The notes under the pieces are model-generated. The model was not told the DNA's origin. It ran no database searches and worked only from the letters and a program-made list of their open reading frames with translations. From NCBI GenBank assembly GCA_038226175.1, contig JBBRQP010000060.1, positions 1 through 19,039 of the forward strand: 19,039 nt of DNA, written 5' to 3'. The DNA is from JBBRQP01 sp038226175. GTDB lineage: Bacteria > Cyanobacteriota > Cyanobacteriia > Gloeobacterales > Anthocerotibacteraceae. Each line of letters starts with the position of its first letter. The stretch's first letter is position 1. Below, in pieces: positions 6,046 through 14,713 of this stretch. A program made the translations under genes and the position numbers.

Positions 6046-6960
6046 CTACAGTAAACTCTGTAATGCTGTTTGTGCTTGTGGATAGCGAAACTGATACCCC
6101 GCTTGGAGCAGCCGTTGTGGGATGACCCGTTGGCCCTCGACGAGGATATCTGCGGCTTCACCAATCAAAACTTCAAGGGCAACCCGAGGCACAGGCAGCC
6201 AAGAGGGACGGCCCAAGACACCACCCAGAGTTTGGCAAAACTCTACCATGCGCTGAGGATTAGGTGCTGTGCAATTATAAATGCCACGGATCTCGTGGTG
6301 ATCCAGCGCGTAAAGTATGGTGCCCACCATATCAATGAGGTGAATCCAGGAAAACCATTGCTTACCGCTACCTAGAGGCCCACCGACAAATTTTTGGAAA
6401 GGAGGTAGCATTTGAGCGAGAGCCCCTTCTTTGGCATCGAGCACAATGCCTAGCCGCAAAATCGTCGTGCGCACAGGCTGGGCAGCCCGTGCTGCAGCTT
6501 CCCATTGCACACAAACTTGTGCTAGAAAATCACTGCCAGCAGGTGCATCTTCAGTGAGTGGCGTATCATCCCGAAAACCGTAATAGCCAATAGCCGAGGC
6601 ACAAACAAACACTTCCGGGGGGTGGTTGCATTGCGCCATCGCCTGCACTAGACCCGTGGTTCCTTGCGTCCGACTAGTCAGAATAGCTTCTTTGTAAGCT
6701 GCATCCCAGCGTTGACCAAAAACCGGCATCCCAGCAAGATGAATGACACCAGTTACACCTTCGAGAGCAGCCGCCCAACTAGCGCGGTTCATCTCAGAGC
6801 TCCAGGCTTGATATTGGCAACAACCAGGTACGACTTGCTCGGCTTTTTGGGGATTACGCGAAAAAATGATCACTTCATCACCACGCTCCTGTAACTGCCG
6901 ACACAGTTGTCGCCCAATAAGCCCCGTTGCTCCGGTCACCACAAAAATTTTATCCGTCAT
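6046..6960 (-). CDS. TIGR01777 family (YfcH/SulA-like) NAD(P)-binding epimerase-type protein
   Basis: The 304-residue protein is an atypical short-chain dehydrogenase. The N-terminal nucleotide-binding motif is VTGATGLIG (8-16). The segment CASAIGYYG holds the degenerate active-site region, lacking the classic YxxxK, as usual for TIGR01777. The C-terminal part (from about 250, VPRVALEVLIGEAADILVEGQRV) matches the DUF1731 tail of this group. The substrate is unknown; relatives have been linked to cell division or lipid metabolism without firm proof. It is convergent with ycf54. Confidence 0.9.
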   Translation of the reverse strand: MTDKIFVVTGATGLIGRQLCRQLQERGDEVIIFSRNPQKAEQVVPGCCQYQAWSSEMNRASWAAALEGVTGVIHLAGMPVFGQRWDAAYKEAILTSRTQGTTGLVQAMAQCNHPPEVFVCASAIGYYGFRDDTPLTEDAPAGSDFLAQVCVQWEAAARAAQPVRTTILRLGIVLDAKEGALAQMLPPFQKFVGGPLGSGKQWFSWIHLIDMVGTILYALDHHEIRGIYNCTAPNPQRMVEFCQTLGGVLGRPSWLPVPRVALEVLIGEAADILVEGQRVIPQRLLQAGYQFRYPQAQTALQSLL

Positions 6961-7114
6961 GGTCTTGCCACTGTAATGCTGTCTTCCACTGTACCGAAAG
7001 AACCGCTAAGAAACTTTAGAGCTTGCGTGTGATGGAGAGTAAAGTCTAGGATGTATCGTAACTGTAAATATTGTTATCAGTTCACCAATACATTCATCCC
7101 TATAAAGACCGATC

Positions 7115-7512
7115 ATGAATCCTGCTTTATCTTCTGTTGCTAACTGCGCCGAGCGTCTTGAAAACCTTAAAGCCAACCAAGCTCGCTATGAGTATGACTA
7201 TAGCCTTGTGGCACCACTCGCCCTCCTCAAGCAAGTTTCTGCCGAAGAAAATTTTAGCCTTATTTATACCGCCGAACGGTTGCCAACCTCTGCTGTCTTT
7301 GTTGCCAATATCGCAGCTGTCTATGTGCACGAACTTTTTGACCTCTTAGATAACCGTCAAGACTACGAAGATTATCTTTCGGTTTTGCTTAAACATTTGC
7401 CTGCACCCATAACTTGTTCTATTGGCGGCCGACGGGCTTCTTTGATCGGGATGAACTTGTACCCTATCCCTATTTCAAACCCACGCTCGTGCTCAATAGC
7501 ATCTCGATCTAG
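7115..7512 (+). pseudogene. Truncated, frameshifted gene resembling a lipoxygenase N-terminus
   Basis: The first about 105 codons encode a clean domain-like stretch: NQARYEYDYSLVAPLALL, then ENFSLIYTAERLP, then FDLLDNRQDYEDYLSV and KHLPAPITC. From memory this pattern resembles the start of bacterial lipoxygenases, which run to about 500-600 residues. After about base 7420 the frame becomes low-complexity Ser/Arg/Ile text, while the +1 frame reads LFYWRPTGFFDRDEL and stops at 7512, a few bases into the convergent ispD. None of the iron-binding His residues of a lipoxygenase is present. No ribosome-binding site precedes the ATG. I read it as a decayed gene. A small unknown protein is the alternative. 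Confidence 0.45.
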
Positions 7513-8210
7513 TGGGGCATCCGTTGCTGCAAAATACATTCAGCCAGCGTTACATCTAGGGGTGTCGTTACTTTGAGATTGGTTTCTTCACCCAAGACCA
7601 ACTGCACCGGATACCCCAATCGTTCAAATAACGCCGCATCATCGGTCACCGCCCAGCCCTCTTGTTGAGCTTGAGCGTGGGCTGCGCATAGGAGCGGTAC
7701 CGCAAACCCTTGGGGGGTCTGAGCTGCCCAGAGTTTTTCACGTGGCGGTGTGTAATAGATCAAGTTAGTCGTTGGGTCAACTTCTTTGATTGTATCTTTG
7801 ACGGGGATTGCTGCGATTACGCCTGAGGTTGTCATCAAAACCTGTGCACACTGATCGATGAGATTGGCGCTCACCAAGCAACGCGCCCCATCATGAATCA
7901 GGACATAGGCTGTATCCTCTGGTAAAGCAGCTAGTCCTCGGGCTACAGACTCTTGACGGGTGGCACCCCCACCCACAAGCTGTACTGGTAAGGCCGATGG
8001 GTAAACCCTCAAAAATTCTGTGTACTCGGGATACCGCGCTTCAGATACCACAAGAGTGATAGCGCGAATAGTCTCGGCTTGATTGACAGCAGCAAGCGTC
8101 CAAGCCAAAAGCGGCTTTCCGAGTAGCGGCAACAGAATTTTATTAACGCCTATACCCATGCGGCTACTATTACCCGCCGCCACGATCAGTAGCTCCATCT
8201 CACGCTTCAT
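7509..8210 (-). CDS. ispD: 2-C-methyl-D-erythritol 4-phosphate cytidylyltransferase
   Basis: IspD joins CTP and MEP to form CDP-ME, step 3 of the plastid/bacterial isoprenoid (MEP) route that feeds carotenoids, phytol and quinones. The 233-residue length is normal. Motifs are AAGNSSRMG (11-19, CTP binding) with Lys24, the signature VLIHDGAR (104-111), TPQGF (166-170), TDDA (190-193) and the C-terminal NLKVTTPLD. Its ATG overlaps the stop of the upstream regulator gene as ATGA, so the two are almost surely co-transcribed and translationally coupled. Confidence 0.97.
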   Translation of the reverse strand: MKREMELLIVAAGNSSRMGIGVNKILLPLLGKPLLAWTLAAVNQAETIRAITLVVSEARYPEYTEFLRVYPSALPVQLVGGGATRQESVARGLAALPEDTAYVLIHDGARCLVSANLIDQCAQVLMTTSGVIAAIPVKDTIKEVDPTTNLIYYTPPREKLWAAQTPQGFAVPLLCAAHAQAQQEGWAVTDDAALFERLGYPVQLVLGEETNLKVTTPLDVTLAECILQQRMPH

Positions 8211-8884
8211 TCGCGTAACACATAGCCGACGCCACGTACCGTGTGAATGAGTTTGCGTTGGCCTTCTTTTTCTAGCTTAAGGCGCAAATAGCGAATATAA
8301 ACTTCGATAATATTAGATTCTCCGGTAAAGTCAGACCCCCAGACTTCGCGCAAAATCTGTTCGCGGCTAAGAATATGTTGTGGATGTAGCAACAGTAATC
8401 GTAGGAGGTCATATTCCTTGGCAGTTAGATCCAACGACTGCCCGCCGCGCCAGACTTCTCGGGTTCGTACATTTAAGTTCACATCCTGAAACGTCAAAAT
8501 CTGACCATTGACTGGACGTAGACGATTGGTCTGCGAACGTAGTTGCAAAAGTAGCTCAGCCATATCTAAGGGTAGAGAGACCAAGTCACTGATCCCCGCA
8601 TCAATAGCATTAGCTCGCGCCAAGATATCAGCATCTTCGACCAGGAGTAAAATTGGCATCGCCTCGCCCTGAGTCCGCAGCTGACGGCATAAGGCTAAAC
8701 CTTCCTCGCCGCTCACCAAAAGCAGCTCACAGGGATAGTGATGCAATAGTTCCAGACTGCGGCTTCGGTCAACAGCATGGTGCAGGTGAAACCCATTTTG
8801 GCGTAAGAGCGGCTCCAACTTATCCGCCAAGGTTTCGTCTGGTGCCAGTAATAGCAAATGATTCACTTTAGCCAGGGCAATCAC
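8207..8884 (-). CDS. OmpR/PhoB-type response regulator with degenerate receiver
   Basis: The 225-residue protein has a receiver-like domain (about 8-118) and a winged-helix trans_reg_C domain (about 128-224, with LTAKEYDLLRLLLLHP, SREQILREVWG, VYIRYLRLKLE and HTVRGVGYVL). The DNA-binding half is canonical, but the receiver has lost its chemistry. The phosphoacceptor Asp is Ser58 (ELLLVSGEEG), the switch Thr/Ser is Val82, the conserved Lys is Leu104 (VSLPLD), and the first acidic pair is reduced to PDE. It should act without phosphorylation, as known for NblR- or ChxR-type atypical regulators. The start is GTG at 8884 with no clear ribosome-binding site; GTG at 8866 is an alternative. It is the first gene of a pair with ispD and divergent from the malic enzyme gene. 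Confidence 0.92.
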   Translation of the reverse strand: MIALAKVNHLLLLAPDETLADKLEPLLRQNGFHLHHAVDRSRSLELLHHYPCELLLVSGEEGLALCRQLRTQGEAMPILLLVEDADILARANAIDAGISDLVSLPLDMAELLLQLRSQTNRLRPVNGQILTFQDVNLNVRTREVWRGGQSLDLTAKEYDLLRLLLLHPQHILSREQILREVWGSDFTGESNIIEVYIRYLRLKLEKEGQRKLIHTVRGVGYVLRE

Positions 8885-8984
8885 GGGATGTTAACCAAAC
8901 ACTACCGTCAGCATACAGTCTGTCTCCAAAACCGTAGCGCGAACCCCTAAGATGTTTTAGATTTCTACAAAAAACTTCATCTGC

Positions 8985-9013
8985 GATAACGTAAGCTAAG
9001 TAAGCGCGTTATC
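8985..9013. promoter_or_regulatory. Inverted repeat GATAACG/CGTTATC before the malic enzyme gene
   Basis: GATAACG (8985-8991) and CGTTATC (9007-9013) are perfect 7-bp inverted arms around 15 bases that repeat TAAGC/TAAG. The repeat ends 7 bases before the ATG at 9021, where a ribosome-binding site would be expected but is not seen. It could be an operator in the divergent region or an RNA hairpin at the translation start. Confidence 0.45.
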
Positions 9014-9020
9014 CAAAGTC

Positions 9021-10403
9021 ATGACCCTGCTCCAACTCACGCCTAATCCTAGCTATAGCCTCACCTTGCGCTTAGTAGCTGCTAGCTTACTGAGAGTGAC
9101 ACAAGTCATTGAAACAGCTGGCGGCAATGTCAGCGAAATGAAAATTATCGATAAAAGTCCGGGTCGCACCCTGCGCGAAATCAGTTTAGAAGCGGGGAGT
9201 GAAGCCCAAGCAACGACGATTCTGACTGCTCTTAAGGCTTTACCTGACATCGAAATCATCAGTAGTGAAGACCGCACCTTTGCCTTACACCGGGGTGGCA
9301 AGATCACCGTTGAGAGTACCTCACCTTTAGTTAATCAGGATCAGCTCTCACGGGGCTATACGCCCGGTGTGGGTCGTGTCTGTCAGGCCATTGCCCAAGA
9401 TCCCGCCAAAGTCTACGACTACACAATCAAAGGTCATACCGTAGCGATTGTCACCGATGGCAGTGCTGTCTTAGGTCTCGGCAATATCGGTCCGCTAGCA
9501 GCCATGCCCGTGATGGAAGGCAAAGCGATGATTTTTAAGGAATTTGCGGGTCTTGATGCTTTTCCGATTTGTCTTGATACCCAGGATACCGAAGAAATTA
9601 TCCGCATGGTGCACTGTCTCGCGCCCGTATTTGGTGCGGTAAATCTCGAAGATATCAGTTCGCCACGCTGTTTTGAGATCGAGCAACGGCTACGTGAATT
9701 GGTGGATATTCCTGTATTTCATGATGACCAGCATGGCACCGCGGTCGTATTACTTGCGGCTTTGCTCAATGCCTTGAAACTGACCGGCAAAAAGATTGCC
9801 CAAATCAATGTCGTCTTCAATGGTGTGGGAGCCGCTGGGGTTGCTTGTACGCAGATGCTCCTCGCAGCCGGGGTCAAACAGATTATCGGCTGTGACCGTA
9901 GCGGTGCTATTTATGCCGGTCGCCCCAATCTCGATGCGGTTAAAACCCGCTATGCAGCGATCACTAACACGGAAGGTCGCCAAGGTACGCTTGGTGAAAT
10001 ATTAAAAGGTGCTGACGTATTCGTGGGTCTCTCGGGGCCAGGGTTGGTCACACTGGCGGATATTCAGGGTATGGCCGCTGAGCCCTTGGTTTTTGCCCTC
10101 GCCAATCCGATTCCTGAGATCGCTCCTGAGATTGCCCTGCCCTATGTAGCTGTGATGGCAACCGGGCGCAGCGATTATCCTAACCAAATCAATAATGCTC
10201 TGGCGTATCCGGGTATTTTTAAAGGTGCCATGCACTGCCGCGCCCGTCAAGTAACTGAGGCGATGAAACAAGCCGCAGCCCAAGCCTTGGCTGACTTGAT
10301 CACTCCTGCCGAATTACGGTCTGACTATATCATTCCATCGGTGTTTGACGCGCGCGTGGTGCCAGCTGTCGCCGCCGCTGTTGCCAAAGCAGCACAGAAC
10401 TGA
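9021..10403 (+). CDS. NAD(P)-dependent malic enzyme with N-terminal ACT domain
   Basis: This enzyme decarboxylates malate to pyruvate and CO2 with reduction of NAD(P). The 460-residue protein has an ACT-like regulatory domain (about 11-92, SYSLTLRLVAASLLRVTQVIE onward), a malic N-domain and an NAD-binding domain. Active-site elements are YTPGVG (113-118), Lys168 in MEGKAMIFKEF, metal ligands Glu210/Asp211 (VNLEDI) and Asp235 (FHDDQHGTAV), and the nucleotide loop NGVGAAGVA (267-275). Short bacterial malic enzymes with an ACT domain are known; the ligand here is unknown. Coenzyme preference cannot be read from sequence. No ribosome-binding site is seen; an inverted repeat overlaps that position. 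Confidence 0.95.
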   Translation: MTLLQLTPNPSYSLTLRLVAASLLRVTQVIETAGGNVSEMKIIDKSPGRTLREISLEAGSEAQATTILTALKALPDIEIISSEDRTFALHRGGKITVESTSPLVNQDQLSRGYTPGVGRVCQAIAQDPAKVYDYTIKGHTVAIVTDGSAVLGLGNIGPLAAMPVMEGKAMIFKEFAGLDAFPICLDTQDTEEIIRMVHCLAPVFGAVNLEDISSPRCFEIEQRLRELVDIPVFHDDQHGTAVVLLAALLNALKLTGKKIAQINVVFNGVGAAGVACTQMLLAAGVKQIIGCDRSGAIYAGRPNLDAVKTRYAAITNTEGRQGTLGEILKGADVFVGLSGPGLVTLADIQGMAAEPLVFALANPIPEIAPEIALPYVAVMATGRSDYPNQINNALAYPGIFKGAMHCRARQVTEAMKQAAAQALADLITPAELRSDYIIPSVFDARVVPAVAAAVAKAAQN

Positions 10404-10457
10404 ATATAGGGAGCCAAATGACTTCGGGTAAACGTAGCACTTCAGCATCGAGAGAGC

Positions 10458-11807
10458 TTATTTTCCGATGCAAAAGCGACTGAAGATATTGTCTAAAACC
10501 GACTCTGTCACTTCATCACCGGTGATTTCTGAGAAGGCACTGATCGCTTCTCTGAGATCGATACTCCAAAAATCAAGGGGTAATTGTTGCTGTTGGGTTT
10601 CTCGTAAGTTAGCCAAACTTTGTTGAACCCTCAGCAGGGCTTCTTTGTGACGTTGGTTGATGGCAAACTCGAGATTATTGGGGGTCAGACCATGACTGAC
10701 TTTTTGCCAGAGCAGGTCTTCGAGGTCTAAGACACCAGTTTTTTGCAGAGCCGAAAAGTAAACTGTTGGCACCGCAATCGGTAAGGGCGCAGGGTGTGCC
10801 AAATCGGTTTTATTGATAATCACAATCACGGGTTGGGTAATCTCCTGATAAATCGCGCTATCGGCATCAGTCCAACCCTTTTGCGCCTCGATTACCAACA
10901 AAACTACATCGGCTTGGTGCATAGCTTGGCGCGAACGTTCGATACCAATTTCTTCAACTTTTTCGGTGGTTTGTCGGATACCCGCTGTATCGAGTACCCA
11001 AACCGGCATGCCGCGCACTAATAATTGCAAGTCTAGAACATCACGGGTTGTGCCGGGAATATCGGTGACAATAGCCCGCTCACTTTGACTCCAATAATTC
11101 AACACGCTAGATTTGCCTACATTGGGACGACCAACTAGAGCAATTTTAATGCCAGTACGCACTAGTTCTCCTTGCTCGGCAGTCTCGAGTAAGGTGTCAA
11201 TGGTCGCACTGATAGCCGCTAATTCACCTATAACTTGGGGTATATCTAAAGGCGGTACATCTTCCTCAAAATCAATCAGCACTTCTACATCAGCCAAGAT
11301 CCTCAGACAGCGTTCGCGTAATGTGCGAATGGGCTGCGCTAACTTCCCGGTCAAGCCCGCCATGGCTAGCTGCGCGGCTTGAGGTGAACGACTCGCAATG
11401 AGTTGGCTCACGCTCTCAGCTTGCGTCAGATCAAGGCGTCCATTGAGAAAAGCTCTTAAGGTAAATTCTCCGGGCTGAGCGAGTCTAGCACCAGCCTTGA
11501 GACATAGCATTAGCACTTGCTGCACCACTACTAGGCCCCCGTGACAGTGCAACTCAATGACATCTTCACGGGTAAATGAACGCGGTGCTTGCATCCACAA
11601 CAGCAGTATTTCATCAACTATGTGATCTTGCTCTACGACATGTCCATAATAAATACGGTGGCTCTGCCAGGTTATGGGTCGCAAGGGCCGAAACAATTGC
11701 TGCGCAATCGGACGGGCTTCTTCCCCCGATAAACGCACAATGGCAACACTGCCCTGCTCTGGGACTAAGGCCGTCGCAATTGCGGCAATGGTGTCACTTT
11801 GATTCAT
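10458..11807 (-). CDS. mnmE: tRNA modification GTPase MnmE
   Basis: MnmE with MnmG adds the (carboxymethyl)aminomethyl group at C5 of the wobble uridine in several tRNAs. The 449-residue protein shows the folate-binding N-domain (about 3-120, DTIAAIATALVPEQGSVAIV), a helical domain and an inserted G domain: P-loop GRPNVGKS (226-233), GTTRD (252-256), DTAG (273-276) and NKTD (332-335). It ends FCIGK (445-449), the conserved catalytic Cys motif. Length is normal. It is convergent with the malic enzyme gene. No mnmG is nearby. Confidence 0.97.
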   Translation of the reverse strand: MNQSDTIAAIATALVPEQGSVAIVRLSGEEARPIAQQLFRPLRPITWQSHRIYYGHVVEQDHIVDEILLLWMQAPRSFTREDVIELHCHGGLVVVQQVLMLCLKAGARLAQPGEFTLRAFLNGRLDLTQAESVSQLIASRSPQAAQLAMAGLTGKLAQPIRTLRERCLRILADVEVLIDFEEDVPPLDIPQVIGELAAISATIDTLLETAEQGELVRTGIKIALVGRPNVGKSSVLNYWSQSERAIVTDIPGTTRDVLDLQLLVRGMPVWVLDTAGIRQTTEKVEEIGIERSRQAMHQADVVLLVIEAQKGWTDADSAIYQEITQPVIVIINKTDLAHPAPLPIAVPTVYFSALQKTGVLDLEDLLWQKVSHGLTPNNLEFAINQRHKEALLRVQQSLANLRETQQQQLPLDFWSIDLREAISAFSEITGDEVTESVLDNIFSRFCIGK

Positions 11808-11825
11808 AGCACCATTGTAAGAGCC

Positions 11826-11853
11826 CCTACGGGGGATGAAGATTAGCTCATCC
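11826..11853 (-). terminator. Tandem hairpins after the ferritin-like gene
   Basis: GGATGA and TCATCC (11834-11853) form a 6-bp stem with an 8-base loop, next to CCCC/GGGG around a short loop. They follow the ferritin-like gene and precede mnmE, both on the minus strand. There is no T-run, so the role as terminator is doubtful. Confidence 0.3.
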
Positions 11854-11873
11854 TTGGATGTTCGCTGGGGATA

Positions 11874-12728
11874 TTACGCTGGTTTATCCTTGCGTCCACC
11901 TAGTAGCATCGGCACAAAGCGTTGTAAAAAACCGATTGGGTCGTTTTCGAGAACCATCGCCGCAGTATCGAGGCGGGCATACGTCAGATCAGGAAGGATG
12001 CGGGGTAATTGTGCCATCAAATAACCAGGACGCTCCCACAAGGGCATAGTTTCCACGATCTCAGTCAAGTTTTGGAGGCGGCGCAGTTCGGCACCCACGG
12101 TAATGTCTAGGCCAGCCTCAAAGGCTGCTTGCTCAACGGCAGCAAAGGTTTTTTTGGCCTGTTCTACTTTACGAGCATTTTCGGGACTGACTTTAGCTAA
12201 TTTACCTAGCCAGCGATTGCCCCAGCGCACATGTCCGGCTTCTTCAGGGAAAATTTGACCTAGCACCCGAGCGACTTCTTTGTTTTCTGGGGTTTGAGGG
12301 GCTTCTTTGAGAGCGGCGATGTGGGCAGCAAAAAAGTTACAACCGCGCTTTTCAGTAACGTTAATCGCGACCAGTATTTCAATTACGTCGGGTTTGCCGC
12401 CGTCATCAGGCAACATTTTTTCGTATTCGTCAATGTAAGAAGGGCCGCGTGGCGTTCCGAGTTCTGCGCCCAAATCGTAGAGTAAATCGGTTAGCCACAG
12501 CGCATGACGGGCTTCATCACTGATATGTCGGGAGAGGTCACGGATCAAGTCGCGGGGATGTCCCTCTAAACGCTCGATCACATCGGTCAAATCTTTACAG
12601 CTGCGTTGCTCAGAGTGGCGATAACGGTTGAGGGTAATGTTTTGGATGAACGGGTCTTGAACCACCATATTCATCATGGTGCGGGCGCTGAGTTCACCGC
12701 GTAATTTTTTGGGATAGGTTACCGTCAT
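11874..12728 (-). CDS. Ferritin-like diiron protein of unknown function
   Basis: The 284-residue protein looks like a four-helix-bundle diiron protein. The likely ligand pattern is Glu40 (HSEQRS), Glu72-x-x-His75 (DEARH), Glu126 (TEKRG) and Glu163-x-x-His166 (EEAGH): two E plus two ExxH motifs, as in ferritin-like oxygenases and MiaE-type hydroxylases. The tail (about 240-284) is rich in Pro/Leu. Start 12728 is chosen: it is an ATG with AGG 9 bases upstream, while the longer form to 12779 needs a TTG. The reaction is unknown; iron-dependent oxidation or hydroxylation is an inference from the metal site only. It lies between ictB-like and mnmE genes, with gaps large enough for its own promoter. 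Confidence 0.75.
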   Translation of the reverse strand: MTVTYPKKLRGELSARTMMNMVVQDPFIQNITLNRYRHSEQRSCKDLTDVIERLEGHPRDLIRDLSRHISDEARHALWLTDLLYDLGAELGTPRGPSYIDEYEKMLPDDGGKPDVIEILVAINVTEKRGCNFFAAHIAALKEAPQTPENKEVARVLGQIFPEEAGHVRWGNRWLGKLAKVSPENARKVEQAKKTFAAVEQAAFEAGLDITVGAELRRLQNLTEIVETMPLWERPGYLMAQLPRILPDLTYARLDTAAMVLENDPIGFLQRFVPMLLGGRKDKPA

Positions 12729-12816
12729 TGTCACTACCTGAAGGAGAGAAACACTTTCTATGGTAATGGAACTTAACAAAACCTCACCATTTTTGTTATT
12801 ATCAGCAAAAAATTCT

Positions 12817-14196
12817 CTACTTTTGCTGCGTAGCGTTGGGGATATAACTATTGATTAGGGCGACTCCGAGCCACCAGAGCGTTTGGATTTGGGGACGATA
12901 CCAAACCGTATCAAACAAACCTTGTATCAATAAACCCACTGTAAATATCACCGCAGCCCCTACCCACCAAGCCTGCTCTGGCTCCATAGTTGCCCAAAGA
13001 CCTATGCCCCAAACCCAAATCGTCAGTAATAACCACAAGCCCACCAATACACCAATAATGCCGAGCTCGATCCAAGTCTCTAAAGGAACAGAGTAAGCTC
13101 CTAAAGCGTTGTAGCCAGCTTTTTGGTAATAGGGGTAAATCGCCTCGAAGGTTTTATTGCCCGGTCCGATACCCAGCCAAAAATAATCATGAATCATCTC
13201 AAAAATCGTACTCCAAACATTGATACGAAAGTTATTGCTCGAATCGCCGCGCCCACTAAAAATACTAGCAAATCGCAATTGTACCGCTGGAACTAAGGTC
13301 ACCGCTAAGCCCACAATCCCAACCACAGCCGTGACTAGCCCTAGGCGTAACCGCTCAGGCAAGTACCGCAAACCCAAAATGATCAAGCCGATTATCTCAA
13401 TACCCAAAGCCAACCAGCCGCCTCGGCTATAGGTAAGCACAATACAAAAAGCCGCCAAAGCCGCGATCACCGCGCCCAAGATCCGTCCGGGCCAGCGCTT
13501 CCAGACGACTGCTGCTGAGACACCTACGGGTACTGCTGGCAACAAATAAGCCGCGAGTAAATTGGGATTACCTAGATAGCTATAAATGCGAGTCGTATCG
13601 CGCAAATCTGACTCTTGATCAACCCAAGTCGCCAGGGCTTGAGCGCCATCACGCCACTGGTGTAACCCCTCTAGCCCGACAATACCCACAGTTACTAGGT
13701 AGGTCGCGATCACCCAATCACGCCGTGTCTCCAGAACGCGACTAAGGAGCGCGAAGCCCACAAGATATAACGTAGCTAAACTCCAACCCCGGATACTGGT
13801 CATCAACACAGGCGAACAAGCCGTTGCCACACTGGTTATCCCCCAAAAGGCCAACACAGCGAATGTAATCGGGGTCAAGCGTAACGGACGGGTGAGCAGC
13901 AATAATAACCATAAAACAAGCCCGACTGTCAAAATGGCACCAATCACCGGGGTATCTACATAGGGCGCGATGCCAAACAGGACAACAGCCCAAATCAAAG
14001 CTGAGGTATCCAAACCCCGACACAGCCAGCTACTCTGAGCCCAAGATTTGCCTTGCCCACTCCAAGCGGTGAGTACACTGGCCTGTCCCCAGTTTTGGGT
14101 CTCTGTGCCCCAGAGCGTGAGCTGCTGGATTATCCTAAAAAGCCAGCTACTTTTTAGCCACTTCGCGGAGGTCAATGACGCTGCCTTTGATGTCAT
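12817..14196 (-). CDS. ictB: IctB-family membrane protein (O-antigen-ligase-like, Wzy_C domain)
   Basis: The 459-residue protein has about ten membrane helices and matches the IctB group of cyanobacteria, first tied to bicarbonate use although it is now generally placed with O-antigen ligase/polymerase-like proteins. Features are GNPNLLAAYLLP, TYSRGGWLAL, and the periplasmic-loop segment SGRGDSSNNFRINVW, then GIGPGNKTFEAIYPYYQ. The start at 14196 is the first ATG; a TTG at 14217 and a TTG at 14175 are alternatives. It overlaps the upstream DUF4330 gene by 50 bases and is probably co-transcribed with it. Whether it moves inorganic carbon or builds a glycan cannot be told here. Confidence 0.85.
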   Translation of the reverse strand: MTSKAASLTSAKWLKSSWLFRIIQQLTLWGTETQNWGQASVLTAWSGQGKSWAQSSWLCRGLDTSALIWAVVLFGIAPYVDTPVIGAILTVGLVLWLLLLLTRPLRLTPITFAVLAFWGITSVATACSPVLMTSIRGWSLATLYLVGFALLSRVLETRRDWVIATYLVTVGIVGLEGLHQWRDGAQALATWVDQESDLRDTTRIYSYLGNPNLLAAYLLPAVPVGVSAAVVWKRWPGRILGAVIAALAAFCIVLTYSRGGWLALGIEIIGLIILGLRYLPERLRLGLVTAVVGIVGLAVTLVPAVQLRFASIFSGRGDSSNNFRINVWSTIFEMIHDYFWLGIGPGNKTFEAIYPYYQKAGYNALGAYSVPLETWIELGIIGVLVGLWLLLTIWVWGIGLWATMEPEQAWWVGAAVIFTVGLLIQGLFDTVWYRPQIQTLWWLGVALINSYIPNATQQK

Positions 14197-14662
14197 AACG
14201 GGCGGTCTCCAGTTCAATCAGGGTCGCTACTTTTAGTTTGGTGCCACCGACTACTGCGCCATCATCGGTCATCTGGGCATCAGCCATGAGGGTAATCAAG
14301 ATATCTTTGCTGTAGGGCGAGGCCATATTGGGCACATATTCTAGGCTGCCATTGGCGCGTACTACCGGAAAGACATTGGGGATAATTTTGAGTTTGCGGA
14401 TCGTCAGTTGTCCGGCGGGTTGGTTGCGAATAATAATGCGGGGCTTGTCACCAACCTTAAAAAGGCTATTGGGGTCTCCAACACTCAGGCCACGTACCAA
14501 CACGTCAAATTCCAAGAGCGTTGTGGCTTGGGTGCGTTGGGCGGTAGTACTACGGACACCCCGCAGCCCAAGAAATCCACCAATAACCAGCAGCAATAGC
14601 AGTAATGCCCCAAAGTCAATAATATTTATCCGCCCCCAAAGACGGCCTTGCGCATCAATCAC
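14147..14662 (-). CDS. DUF4330 family membrane-anchored protein
   Basis: The 171-residue protein begins IDAQGRLWGRINIIDFGALL, typical of cyanobacterial DUF4330, followed by one membrane helix (about 15-34) and a soluble, strand-rich domain that should lie outside the plasma membrane. The function is unknown. The start is GTG at 14662 without a ribosome-binding site at the usual distance; GGGGAG lies farther up. Its end overlaps ictB by 50 bases, so the pair is likely translated in coupled fashion. It follows the decayed beta-barrel gene by 51 bases. Confidence 0.82.
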   Translation of the reverse strand: MIDAQGRLWGRINIIDFGALLLLLLVIGGFLGLRGVRSTTAQRTQATTLLEFDVLVRGLSVGDPNSLFKVGDKPRIIIRNQPAGQLTIRKLKIIPNVFPVVRANGSLEYVPNMASPYSKDILITLMADAQMTDDGAVVGGTKLKVATLIELETARYDIKGSVIDLREVAKK

Positions 14663-14713
14663 CGTATTATCCGTGCCAACATCTCCCCTACTTTACTACC
14701 AAAGGTCGTTGGT

